From contig JBGVFJ010000051.1 in NCBI GenBank assembly GCA_045121005.1, forward strand, positions 1 through 64,000: DNA of 64,000 bases, given 5' to 3'. This document shows, piece by piece, positions 50,193-59,043 of this stretch (its first letter is position 1; each line of letters opens with the position of its first letter). The notes below the pieces were generated by a model. That model searched no databases. It saw nothing but the letters and a program-made list of their open reading frames with translations, and was not told the origin of the DNA. The stretch comes from CAG-488 sp045121005 (GTDB lineage Bacteria > Bacillota > Clostridia > Oscillospirales > Acutalibacteraceae). Position numbers and translations under genes: made by a program.

Positions 50193-51266
50193 ATGGTAAA
50201 CGGTAAATTTGGCGCGGCTGTTATAGGTTACGGCGGAATGGGCGGCTGGCACACAAGAAAAATTATTGAACAGCTTCAGGATGACATTGAGTTTGTGGGT
50301 ATATACGATATCAACCCCAAAAGGGCGGAAATTGCCGAAGAAAAGGGTGTTCACGCTTTTTCTTCACGGGAGGAGCTTCTTTGCGACGAAAGAATTGACT
50401 TTGTTGTTGTTGCAACTCCAAACGATGTTCACCGTGAAATTGCGGTGGATGCAATGGCTCACGGCAAGCATGTAATCAGTGAAAAGCCTGTTACAACAAG
50501 TAGCGAAGAGCTTGAAAAAATGATTGCCGCCTCAAAGCAGTATGGCAGAATTTTCACAACTCACCAGAACAGACGCTGGGATCCTGATTATCTTGTGATT
50601 AAAAAAATTTATGAAGACGGAACACTTGGCAGAGTTTTTAACATTGAATCAAGGGTTCACGGCTCAAGAGGAATCCCCGGCGACTGGCGAAACCAAAAGG
50701 CTCACGGCGGCGGAATGCTGTTTGACTGGGGCATACATATAATAGACCAGGCACTTATGCTTTTTGACGGTGTTGAAATTGAATCGCTGTATGCAAGGCT
50801 CGACAATGTTACCAACGAAGAGGTTGATGACGGCTTTAAGCTTGAGTTGAGATTCAAAAACGGTGTTGATTATCACGTTGAAGTGGGCACAAGCAACTTT
50901 ATTGAGCTTCAGCGTTGGTATATGCAAGGTGAAAACGGAACCGCAATTATACGCGACTGGGATCTGAACGGCGAAATTGTTATGGTAACCGATTGGGAAA
51001 ACAAGGATGCAGTTCCCATTCAGGCAGGTGTGGGTCTGACCAAAACAATGGCACCGAGAACTGACGAAACCATCGACCGTTATCCGTTGCCATATGTGGA
51101 AAACAAAGGCTTTAATGACAGAAGTGAATTTTATCGCAATTTTATTGCAACCCTCCGCGGCGAAGAAACACAGACTGTTACCCACGACCAACAGCGCAGA
51201 CTTATTAAATTGGTTGAAGCAATTTTTGAGTCAGCAGAAGAAAACAAGGTAGTATATTTTGAGTAA
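50193..51266 (+). CDS. Gfo/Idh/MocA family oxidoreductase
   Basis: A 357-residue NAD(P)-dependent sugar or polyol dehydrogenase. The Rossmann start is AAVIGYGGMGGWHTRKI, with the family EKP motif in GKHVISEKPVTTSS and the DWGIHIIDQAL active-site segment (Lys of EKP, plus His/Asp). The substrate is not identifiable. A GAGG site precedes the ATG. Second gene of the pair, followed by a bidirectional terminator. Confidence 0.9.
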   Translation: MVNGKFGAAVIGYGGMGGWHTRKIIEQLQDDIEFVGIYDINPKRAEIAEEKGVHAFSSREELLCDERIDFVVVATPNDVHREIAVDAMAHGKHVISEKPVTTSSEELEKMIAASKQYGRIFTTHQNRRWDPDYLVIKKIYEDGTLGRVFNIESRVHGSRGIPGDWRNQKAHGGGMLFDWGIHIIDQALMLFDGVEIESLYARLDNVTNEEVDDGFKLELRFKNGVDYHVEVGTSNFIELQRWYMQGENGTAIIRDWDLNGEIVMVTDWENKDAVPIQAGVGLTKTMAPRTDETIDRYPLPYVENKGFNDRSEFYRNFIATLRGEETQTVTHDQQRRLIKLVEAIFESAEENKVVYFE

Positions 51267-51271
51267 AGTAA

Positions 51272-51296
51272 AACGGTGCGTCTCAGACGCACCGTT
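51272..51296. terminator. Bidirectional terminator
   Basis: An 11-bp perfect stem (AACGGTGCGTC with GACGCACCGTT) and a 3-base loop, flanked by A- and T-rich runs; it lies between convergent genes. Confidence 0.88.
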
Positions 51297-51300
51297 GATT

Positions 51301-52416
51301 TTATATTTTGTTGAGAAGAATTTCTCGTAGTCTGTTAAAACAGGTGAATAGAATTTTTACTACCAATTCATATAACTTGTTAATGTGGAAAAGTTTAAAT
51401 ATTTTCTGTCGGATGATATCTGTTACCATGCACACTGTATAGATGATTATCGCTAGAACAAAGACAGCAAAAACCAAAACATACCATGGTTCGCTAACCG
51501 TGAATTTGAGCCTGTCGATTATAAGACTCCAGAAAAACGGATTGGTATGAATTATATAAACAAAAAAAGATGATGCCGAAAGTGTGACTATGAGTTTTTT
51601 GCAGTGCTTTACATCCGACTTTGAAAAGAAAAGCACCATTGAAATTGCACCAAGAACCATAAGCGGAGAGGGATAGGTTCTTAATGTAGCCGTTAGTCTG
51701 GAAGCAATATCTCCTCCTATAAAGGTTAATACAAAGTTTACAATCCAAGAAAGCAAAGAGCAACCGAAGAAGGCAAGTAAACAAGGGATTTTTTTTATTT
51801 TATTAAAGGATTCTGCATATAAACGGAGATACGATCCGATAAAGTATAGAGTTAATAACCAGGTCGGACTGTAGCCATCTTTAAGAACAAAAGGACTTTT
51901 ATCGAATATTTCACCGATAAAATTAATACCGCTGAACAAAACTAAAGAAATAAGAATAAGTGTAAGGTGTTGTTTTTTGCTTAAGCCTAGAATAAGTTGA
52001 TTTATATACGGCATAAACAGCCAAATTACAATGTATGCGCAGAAATACCAATGGGTACCGTTCGTAACTGGGAAAGAGGTGAAAATCAATTCGTTAAGCG
52101 CGACATCTTTGAACAAAAAGAAGGTAACGCCGAGCAGGATACTATAAAAGATAACAGAAAACCATAGATCTGCCAGTCTGGCCCAAACACGTTTCGATTT
52201 AATAGAAACATAACCGGTTATAATTGCGAATATGTTAACTGAATGAAGACATATAATTTCCAGTAACCAAGCAACGTTAAAATTTGTTGACAAGGGCGAC
52301 ACATTTTCTAAAATACCGCCTGCTGACAAGCAATGTAAAATAACAACTCCAAGCATCGACAGACATTTGAGAATATCAAGCCCGTAGTTTCTGCCCGATA
52401 ATGTTTTTAAACCCAT
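51301..52416 (-). CDS. Membrane acyltransferase family 3
   Basis: A 371-residue protein with about 10 membrane helices, of the OafA/WecH-like acyltransferase 3 family. The start GRNYGLDILKCLSMLGVVILHCL with its catalytic-type His fits the RxxxxDxLR..AI..V..H pattern. The family O-acylates surface sugars or peptidoglycan; the acceptor is unknown. The ATG at 52416 is set by AAAGGA about 8 bases upstream; an in-frame extension to 52440 lacks a ribosome site. Codons look AT-richer than neighbours (for example many ATA and TTA), consistent with transfer. Confidence 0.82.
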   Translation of the reverse strand: MGLKTLSGRNYGLDILKCLSMLGVVILHCLSAGGILENVSPLSTNFNVAWLLEIICLHSVNIFAIITGYVSIKSKRVWARLADLWFSVIFYSILLGVTFFLFKDVALNELIFTSFPVTNGTHWYFCAYIVIWLFMPYINQLILGLSKKQHLTLILISLVLFSGINFIGEIFDKSPFVLKDGYSPTWLLTLYFIGSYLRLYAESFNKIKKIPCLLAFFGCSLLSWIVNFVLTFIGGDIASRLTATLRTYPSPLMVLGAISMVLFFSKSDVKHCKKLIVTLSASSFFVYIIHTNPFFWSLIIDRLKFTVSEPWYVLVFAVFVLAIIIYTVCMVTDIIRQKIFKLFHINKLYELVVKILFTCFNRLREILLNKI

Positions 52417-52444
52417 GGAATCAATCCTTTCTCTAAGCAAGGGT

Positions 52445-52473
52445 ATTGTATCATATTTTATTTATTATAGCAA
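52445..52473 (-). promoter_or_regulatory. Promoter of the acyltransferase gene
   Basis: On the minus strand, TTGCTA (52468-52473), a 17-base spacer ending TGA and TACAAT (52445-52450). Confidence 0.65.
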
Positions 52474-52488
52474 TATCCGTTTTTTCTC

Positions 52489-52517
52489 TTGACCTTTTTG
52501 TTCTTTTATATCATAAT
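52489..52517 (+). promoter_or_regulatory. Promoter of the polytopic membrane protein gene
   Basis: TTGACC (52489-52494), a 17-base spacer and CATAAT (52512-52517), 27 bases before the ATG. Confidence 0.65.
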
Positions 52518-52543
52518 AGAGAAAAATAAAACGAGGTGGTTTT

Positions 52544-53893
52544 ATGTCGAAAGCTAATAAAAACAGTGCGGCATTCAATATTGCAGCCGTGCTTATTGGT
52601 GCGCTGCTTATGGGCCTTTTGTGGCGCGTCAGAGGAACAACGGGCTGGGGCTCATCCTGGGGACTTTTAAATGCAGGGTTTGTTTTCACAATGTTCCTTA
52701 TTCTTGTTAGCGGAGCAAGGCAGAAGATGAATGCAGGCTGGCTTGGTCTCACTTCATTGTCTTTTATGCTCACGGTGCCTGCATGGGGCACAATCATAGG
52801 GCAGATAACAGGCGTGCTTGTTGATGAAGCTCTTATTGATACACAAAAATTTGTGTCCATTCCCTCAGCTGTTTTTCAGATGCTTTGCCTCGGTTTCGGC
52901 GTTGCGGTTATCTTCGGCATTATGCTGGGCAGAGCCTACAGCTCAAAGCAGTGGAAAATTCTTGACTTTATAATTGTTATTGCTGTTTTCTATGCTGTGG
53001 ATTTAATCACAAAAGCTACCGTTTCTCATTGGATTCTTAATGCGATTCAGCCCGAGGCTGCAGAGCTTTTTGAAGAAGGTCTTGCTCTTGCCGGCAAAGA
53101 GGGTTCTGCTTACGAAGTATATATGAGCCACTTTGCTGATGTTTCATGGGCAAAGAAAATTGCAGGCGGCAGAAACTATTTCTCAGCAGTGCAGACAATT
53201 TCTTCTGCTTTCAGAGCAATTGCGGCCATTGTTGCCACACGATTTATTGTTAAAGACAAAATTGCAGCAAAAACCGGTCTTGTTGTGTCCGGTGCGTTTG
53301 CACTTTCAATCACTGTTTCTGATTTGTTTTTCTATTTCGGTGACGGCGGCTATCACGAGCTTGGCGCTTCTTACTTCCCTGAAAGCGTTGCTCCTTGGTC
53401 ATGCTGGGAATATTTCACAGGCTTCATTGCAGGCGGAATTATCACAGCGTTTGTTCTCGGACTCAAAAAGGAAGAGGATGTGCCCGAAATCACTTTCTCA
53501 AAAATTCCCGAAAAGCCCACAACAATCCTCAGCTTCATTATGGGTTATGTGTTCCTCATCGGTGTGAACATTGTTCGTCCTATTCTTGAAAGATATGACG
53601 ATTCCGATTATCAGATTGCATTCATCATCGGTGCTGTGCTTGTTGCAGCTGCAGTGATTGCGGTGGTTGTTAAAAAGCTTGGCTTTAAAGCTGAAGAGGC
53701 AGACATGACTGCTTATTCAAAAATCCTTTTCCCTGTTCTTATTGTGTTTATGGTAGTCACATATATGTTCCTTGCAATTCCGGAAGACAGAAACTATGTT
53801 GAAGCAGGAAACGTACATAATATTCTTGTTATTGCTTCTGCTGCGGTTTCACTTCTCTGGTGGGCAAAAAATGGTCTCAAAGCCAAAAACTAA
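52544..53893 (+). CDS. Polytopic membrane protein, unknown function
   Basis: A 449-residue protein with about 10-11 predicted membrane helices and short loops. A distinctive N-terminal WRVRGTTGWGSSWGLLNAG and a mid-chain SYFPESVAPWSCWEYFTGFIAGG stretch rich in Trp, Gly and Ser may form a substrate pocket. A longer soluble region (about 175-225) lies between helices. No family is recognised. The ATG follows GAGGTGG and the gene has its own promoter and terminator. Confidence 0.65.
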   Translation: MSKANKNSAAFNIAAVLIGALLMGLLWRVRGTTGWGSSWGLLNAGFVFTMFLILVSGARQKMNAGWLGLTSLSFMLTVPAWGTIIGQITGVLVDEALIDTQKFVSIPSAVFQMLCLGFGVAVIFGIMLGRAYSSKQWKILDFIIVIAVFYAVDLITKATVSHWILNAIQPEAAELFEEGLALAGKEGSAYEVYMSHFADVSWAKKIAGGRNYFSAVQTISSAFRAIAAIVATRFIVKDKIAAKTGLVVSGAFALSITVSDLFFYFGDGGYHELGASYFPESVAPWSCWEYFTGFIAGGIITAFVLGLKKEEDVPEITFSKIPEKPTTILSFIMGYVFLIGVNIVRPILERYDDSDYQIAFIIGAVLVAAAVIAVVVKKLGFKAEEADMTAYSKILFPVLIVFMVVTYMFLAIPEDRNYVEAGNVHNILVIASAAVSLLWWAKNGLKAKN

Positions 53894-53904
53894 ACAAAAA
53901 GATT

Positions 53905-53933
53905 ACGGGCATTCTCTTTTGGAGAATGCCCGT
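53905..53933. terminator. Bidirectional terminator
   Basis: A 12-bp perfect stem (ACGGGCATTCTC with GAGAATGCCCGT), a 5-base loop and a T-run (TTTTTT). It lies between the convergent polytopic protein and ABC genes. Confidence 0.9.
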
Positions 53934-53936
53934 TTT

Positions 53937-55733
53937 TTATGTTTCTTCTTTATATTTTTCTGCCTGAAGGTTGAACATATATGCGTACTTTCCGTCTTTT
54001 GCCATAAGCTCTTCGTGAGTTCCGCTTTCAACGATTTCACCGTTTTCAAGCATATAAATCACATCTGCCATAACCGTGGTGGAAAGTCGGTGGGAAATGA
54101 AAATAACCGTTTTATCCTCTGCAGCGCGGCTCATTGCCTCGTTGAGTGCGTATTCCGAAACGGGGTCAAGATTTGCACTTGGTTCGTCAAGAATAGCAAA
54201 TGAGCAATCCTTATAGAACGCACGGGCAACTGCAATTTTCTGAGCCTCACCGCCCGAAAGAGAAACGCCGTTTTCGTCAAACTCTCTGAGGAGAATTGAG
54301 TCAGCGCCGTTTGGCAACTCTTTATTGAAGCTGCTTTCCTTAAGCGCTGCCATAACCTTTTCTGCATCGGGGTTTTCCTTCATTGCAACATTTTCACCCA
54401 ATGTTGCGCCAAACAGTGAAAAATCCTGAAAAACAGCGGCAAAATTTTCGTGATATGAGCGGATGTTCCAATCCTTGATGTTCATACCGTCAACTGTGAT
54501 AGCACCATCGGTTACATCATAAAGGCGGAGAATCAGGTTGGTGAGAGTGGTTTTCCCTGCACCGTTGTAACCAACGAGAGCTATTTTCTGATAAGGCTTG
54601 ATTTCAAGGTTGATATTTTTCAGCGTCGGCTTATCATTGCCGGGGTAGGTGAAGGAAACATTATCAAGCTTGATAACAGGCGGTTTTTTGAATTTTTTGG
54701 TTATATCGCCGTCTTTGATTTTTTCTTCGGCAGACATAAATCTTTTGAACTTTTCAACATAAAGTCCGTTCTCTCTGAAGGTAACGGCAAACCAGCTTGT
54801 CAGAGCAAAAACGCTGTTACTTACGGCGCTTACGCCGTTGAATGTGGCTGCAAAGCTGCCGAGACCAACATCCTTGGTAACGATTGTGCGGTAGCCCATA
54901 TAAAGGGTAACGCCAAAACAGATAAGAATGGAAAGAGGCAGACTTTCCTGGCAGAAATATAACTGCCACTGCCTTTTAAGATAAGGTGCAATTGTGAAAA
55001 GTCGGTCAACCACATTCTTTTTATATCTGCGTTCGATCATTTCACCTGCAGGGTTAAGGCGCAGCTCTTTGGCATAATCCTGCAAATAGAAAACACGGGA
55101 AAAATAAAGGTTTTTTCTGTCAAGGGGAGTCATAGCTTCTTTTTTGCTTACATTTACCTTTGCAATTAGTCTGCCGATAGGCACCATAATGCCAACACAA
55201 ACGGCAATAAAAATGAAGCACATCGGGTCAATGGTGAGAATAACGGCCGTGATTGAAATGATTGAAATCAGCTCAACCACAAGGTCGCGTGTGCTGTTGA
55301 GAACACCTTCAACTCGTTCCCCCATTGTGTTCATAGCAAGCACAAAGTCGTTGTAAAAATCAGGGTTATCATAAGCCTCAAAATCCATTCTTGATGCTTT
55401 TTCATAAATCAGAGAATAAATCTTGTGCTGCAGCTTTTCTTTTTGAACGGGCAAAGCAATTTCGTAAACTATGGTGTTTATGAAATTGCCTATAATAACA
55501 GTGGAGGCAAAAATGATGCAGGCAACCGCAATTCTGTAAAGGTCCTGCCCCTCGGTGACAACATCGATGATGTATTTGAGCAACACAACGTTAGACAAAA
55601 CCCAGGGAAGAGTGGAAACCATATCAATGAGAATGAGGGTGGGAAGAATCCACGGAGAATGCTTGGACACAAACTTAATCATAAACCAATAGTTTCTGAT
55701 GCTGTGAGCGCGTTCAACTTTTTTATTCTTCAT
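53937..55733 (-). CDS. ABC exporter half-transporter, subunit 2
   Basis: A 598-residue fused permease-ATPase. Six membrane helices (about 25-330) are followed by the ATPase: Walker A LVGYNGAGKTTLTNLI, Q-loop (AAVFQDFSLFGATLGENV), signature LSGGEAQKIAVARA, Walker B CSFAILDEPSANLDP and H-loop ISHRLST. Its start at 55733 overlaps the previous gene end by 11 bases and follows GAGGAGGG, so the two are translated together. Together they form a heterodimeric exporter. The signature and Walker B Glu are both canonical here. Confidence 0.93.
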   Translation of the reverse strand: MKNKKVERAHSIRNYWFMIKFVSKHSPWILPTLILIDMVSTLPWVLSNVVLLKYIIDVVTEGQDLYRIAVACIIFASTVIIGNFINTIVYEIALPVQKEKLQHKIYSLIYEKASRMDFEAYDNPDFYNDFVLAMNTMGERVEGVLNSTRDLVVELISIISITAVILTIDPMCFIFIAVCVGIMVPIGRLIAKVNVSKKEAMTPLDRKNLYFSRVFYLQDYAKELRLNPAGEMIERRYKKNVVDRLFTIAPYLKRQWQLYFCQESLPLSILICFGVTLYMGYRTIVTKDVGLGSFAATFNGVSAVSNSVFALTSWFAVTFRENGLYVEKFKRFMSAEEKIKDGDITKKFKKPPVIKLDNVSFTYPGNDKPTLKNINLEIKPYQKIALVGYNGAGKTTLTNLILRLYDVTDGAITVDGMNIKDWNIRSYHENFAAVFQDFSLFGATLGENVAMKENPDAEKVMAALKESSFNKELPNGADSILLREFDENGVSLSGGEAQKIAVARAFYKDCSFAILDEPSANLDPVSEYALNEAMSRAAEDKTVIFISHRLSTTVMADVIYMLENGEIVESGTHEELMAKDGKYAYMFNLQAEKYKEET

Positions 55734-57546
55734 CGCTGTCACCCTCCTCTCTGTATCCTGACGCCTGAAGGGTAAACATATTGCAATATTCACCCTGAAG
55801 ATTCATCAGCTCTTCGTGAGTGCCGTTTTCAATAAGGCGTCCTTTTTCAAAAACAAGAATATTGTCGCTTCTCGTGGCGCTTGAAAGACGGTGTGAAATA
55901 TAAATAACTGTTTTGTCTTTGGTGCCTTCCATAAGGTTGTCATACATTTTTGATTCTGCAACGGGGTCAAGGGCGGAGGAAGGCTCGTCAAGAATGGCAA
56001 TGTCAAACTCTTTTGCAAACATTCTTGCAATGGTAACCTTCTGACTTTCGCCGCCGGAAAGCAGTGCACCCTCCTCGTCGAATTCTCTTGTAAGGATGGT
56101 GTTTTCTTTTTGGGGAAGAGTTTCAATTTTGGAGTAAACACCGCTTTGCTTAAGTGCGGAGGTTGCTCTTTTGATGTTGTTTTCGTCAGTTTCTTCAATA
56201 AGCACATTTTCTGCAACGGTCATTGCAAAAATCCTGTAATCCTGAAAAACGCTGGCAAATTTTTCACGGTATTTTAACACATCATATTCTTTGATGTTAA
56301 CACCGTTATAAAGAATTTCACCTTCGTCAACATCATAAAGGCGCATCATCAGCTTTGAAAGCGTGGTTTTGCCTGCACCGTTGTGACCCACAACCGCAAT
56401 GCTTTCACCACGGTTGATTTTGAATGAAACATCGGTGAGAGAATTTTTATCGTTCCCGCTGTAATGGAAAGACACATTTCTGAACTCAAGGCTTTCAAAT
56501 TCACCGGGGATTTTTTCTCCGCCGATAATTTTGGGCTCGTAATCCAAAAATTCTCTGAGATTCTGCACCCACAGGCAGTGCTTTTGCTGCATTGTGAAGT
56601 AGTAGGCAAGCTGATTGAGCTTGTTTCTGCAGTTGGTGATTGCTGAAATCAGAACAGAAAATGTGGCGATTTCAATGTTTTCAAGCACAATCAGTCGGTA
56701 GCAGCCGTAAGCAAAGCCGCCTGCAATGGGAATAACTTCACCAAAAAAGTCACTGGCAACTTCGAGAACAGCAATTCTGATGCCGTATTTTTTAATCAGC
56801 GCAATATTCTGCTTGATTGCCTCGCTGAAACGGCGTTTAACAACATTGAAAATGCTGGTAGTTTTGATTTCTTTTGCAAAATCCTTTAAAAGAACGGTTC
56901 TTTTGGTGTAGTCCTTCTGTCTTTCAAAGGGGGTCATTGCCTTTTCTTTTGCATAATCCACATTGTTTTTCTTAACCCTGAAATACATAACAATAATCGG
57001 GCAGAGAATAACAAAAACAAGCCACGGGTCAATGTTGTAAAGATAAATTACGAGAAAGATAATGCTGATAACCGAACCGAGGGTCCACGCTGAGCCTTCA
57101 ATAATTCGCTTGAAGCCCTGCTTTTCAACAACCCAGGTGGCGCGGTTGTAGTTGTCAAAGAAATCGGGATTTTCGTAGCAACCCAGCTCAACCTGCTGAG
57201 CCTTTCGGAAAATCATATCGTTTATGTAAGCCTCGCATTTGATTTCAAATCTTTCTCTGACAGGATGGAAAGCAATGTAAGAAAACAGGTCAACGGCAAC
57301 CTTGCCGAAAACAATCAGACCGATTTTAATTGCAAACTCCTTAAAGCTTCTTCCGCCCTCAATGATTGAAAGAGCCGTTTCAAGAAACATAACATTGAAA
57401 ACCACGGCGTAATAAACGTTTTCGGCAATGTATGCAAGATAAATTATTATCATTGCAACGGGCGCACTTTTAAGACCGCATTTGAGCATAAATGCAGTGT
57501 TCTTAAAAATATGTGCTTTTGCCTTGAAGTCAACGGCGTGTCGCAT
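55723..57546 (-). CDS. ABC exporter half-transporter, subunit 1
   Basis: A 607-residue fused permease-ATPase. Membrane domain about 30-330; Walker A VVGHNGAGKTTLSKL, signature LLSGGESQKVTIARM, Walker B FDIAILDEPSSALDP and H-loop ISHRLSSATRSD. It pairs with the next gene. Family members export drugs, lipids or peptides; the substrate is unknown. It starts 25 bases after the FAD oxidoreductase stop with AAGGAG, so all three genes are one operon. Confidence 0.93.
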   Translation of the reverse strand: MRHAVDFKAKAHIFKNTAFMLKCGLKSAPVAMIIIYLAYIAENVYYAVVFNVMFLETALSIIEGGRSFKEFAIKIGLIVFGKVAVDLFSYIAFHPVRERFEIKCEAYINDMIFRKAQQVELGCYENPDFFDNYNRATWVVEKQGFKRIIEGSAWTLGSVISIIFLVIYLYNIDPWLVFVILCPIIVMYFRVKKNNVDYAKEKAMTPFERQKDYTKRTVLLKDFAKEIKTTSIFNVVKRRFSEAIKQNIALIKKYGIRIAVLEVASDFFGEVIPIAGGFAYGCYRLIVLENIEIATFSVLISAITNCRNKLNQLAYYFTMQQKHCLWVQNLREFLDYEPKIIGGEKIPGEFESLEFRNVSFHYSGNDKNSLTDVSFKINRGESIAVVGHNGAGKTTLSKLMMRLYDVDEGEILYNGVNIKEYDVLKYREKFASVFQDYRIFAMTVAENVLIEETDENNIKRATSALKQSGVYSKIETLPQKENTILTREFDEEGALLSGGESQKVTIARMFAKEFDIAILDEPSSALDPVAESKMYDNLMEGTKDKTVIYISHRLSSATRSDNILVFEKGRLIENGTHEELMNLQGEYCNMFTLQASGYREEGDSDEE

Positions 57547-57571
57547 AAGGGTCTCCTTTGTTTTTTATAAA

Positions 57572-58897
57572 TTACTGTTTGAATGCATTGGTATAGATTT
57601 CTGCCCAGTCGGCAACGCGCTTTGAATCCCACTTTTTGGGAATTGCTGCGCAGGCTGTGACAACCTTTGCCATGCTGACACCGACCTTGCCGATTTTCTT
57701 GAGAAGAACGGGCTTTTTGCAAAGATTAACAGCTTTGTTGGAAAGGTCTTTGATATCCAGCTTGAAAAGGTCACTCATTTTGCCGAAGTCGGCAGACATT
57801 GTGATGTTTTCATCAGTAAGGATTCCCGATTCAAAGCAGTAGTCAACCTCATCCGGAGTGAGGTCAAACAGCATATATTTAACACATTCAAGCGGCGCAA
57901 GGTTTGAGCCGAGAGCCTTATAATATTTAACCTGATAATTCCAAAGCACCTCTGCGCTGAAGGAATCGGTTTCGTCGGCTATAATTACATCGGCAAGGAT
58001 TCTTGCAGCTTTGAGCGCATTGGCAATGCCTGAGCCGATGAGGGGAACGGGCATAAACGCGCTGTCACCGATTGCGGCGTAACCGTCGGCAACCATAATT
58101 GCAAGAGTGTGGCGCACGGGAATTTCAACAAACTGACCGCCACGTATTTTCTTTGTGCCCAGTCTGGGATTTCTCTTGCGGAGGTATTCTGCAAATTCCT
58201 CAACATCATCCATATCAAAGTCTTCAAATCTGCCCATAAGCAGGTCGGTGTGCTCATCTTCCGAGGCTACCCAGCTGATACCCATAACACCGCCGGCATA
58301 AAGCATAACCTTGAACTTTGCCGGAACCTCACAATCACTTGCTTTGTTGAAAAATGCGCGGTAGATTGTGATTTTTTCTTTTCTGCCAACCTTTTTTTCA
58401 ATGCCGAGGCTGTCGGGAAGGTTCATTCTCACGGGAGAATTCATGCCGCAGGCATCAATAACCAGGTCGCCGTAAAAATCACCTTTTTCCGTGTGGATAC
58501 CAACAACACGGTTGCCGAGCATAATGGGGCCTTCAACCTCGCAGTTATACACAATTTCAACTCCGCTGTCGAGAGCATTCTGAATGAAATGCTCGTAAAT
58601 GTCTCTGCGCTCCATTTTGATTTCACGCTTGTCGACGGGAACATGCTGAAGAAGAGATTTCTTTTCACTTGGCGGGAAGAAGGTCATATCTTCTTTATAT
58701 TCATATTTGTCCTTCGGAGGCATACCCATACCTGCAATGCCGAGAGCAGACGGGTCGAAAATGTCGGTCCAGTCGTAGCCGAGAGTGCCTTTCTTTTTCT
58801 TTTCATAAATTGTAACATCATAACCCTGACGGCTGAGGAGCGCTGCAACGGCAATGCCGCCGTGACCGAGACCTGCAACAATAATTTTTTTGCTCAC
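57572..58897 (-). CDS. FAD-dependent oxidoreductase (geranylgeranyl-reductase-like)
   Basis: A 441-residue FAD protein. N-terminal GxGxxG-type motif IIVAGLGHGGIAVAALLS with the Glu ending VTIYEK, a GDLVIDACGMNSPVR second motif and the third FAD motif AAIGDSAFMPVPLIGSGIANAL are in the p-hydroxybenzoate-hydroxylase/geranylgeranyl-reductase order. Such enzymes reduce or oxidise isoprenoid or aromatic rings. The GTG start follows AGGAGGG. The next two genes encode a heterodimeric ABC exporter, which suggests the product may be exported. An anaerobic cell makes a monooxygenase less likely than a reductase. Confidence 0.8.
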   Translation of the reverse strand: MSKKIIVAGLGHGGIAVAALLSRQGYDVTIYEKKKKGTLGYDWTDIFDPSALGIAGMGMPPKDKYEYKEDMTFFPPSEKKSLLQHVPVDKREIKMERRDIYEHFIQNALDSGVEIVYNCEVEGPIMLGNRVVGIHTEKGDFYGDLVIDACGMNSPVRMNLPDSLGIEKKVGRKEKITIYRAFFNKASDCEVPAKFKVMLYAGGVMGISWVASEDEHTDLLMGRFEDFDMDDVEEFAEYLRKRNPRLGTKKIRGGQFVEIPVRHTLAIMVADGYAAIGDSAFMPVPLIGSGIANALKAARILADVIIADETDSFSAEVLWNYQVKYYKALGSNLAPLECVKYMLFDLTPDEVDYCFESGILTDENITMSADFGKMSDLFKLDIKDLSNKAVNLCKKPVLLKKIGKVGVSMAKVVTACAAIPKKWDSKRVADWAEIYTNAFKQ

Positions 58898-58930
58898 AAT
58901 AATTCCCTCCTGAAATTAAAATCCAAGGGA

Positions 58931-58960
58931 AGTATAACATATTATATTTATCCAATTCAA
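58931..58960 (-). promoter_or_regulatory. Promoter of the FAD oxidoreductase-ABC operon
   Basis: On the minus strand, TTGAAT (58955-58960), an 18-base spacer and TATACT (58931-58936). Confidence 0.65.
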
Positions 58961-58963
58961 GAC

Positions 58964-58992
58964 TTGTACGAAGAAATAATGTATGATATGAT
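58964..58992 (+). promoter_or_regulatory. Promoter of the alpha-mannosidase gene
   Basis: TTGTAC (58964-58969), a 17-base spacer ending TGA and TATGAT (58987-58992). It diverges from the oxidoreductase promoter only 4 bases away. Confidence 0.6.
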
Positions 58993-59043
58993 TGTTACAT
59001 TGAAAATAAGTGAAATTTTTAATCTTTTTTAGGAGTTGGTGAA

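Noticed and set aside
58109..59032. Plus-strand open frame of 307 codons over the FAD gene
   Set aside because: Antisense to an FAD protein with three FAD motifs; it also crosses both divergent promoters.
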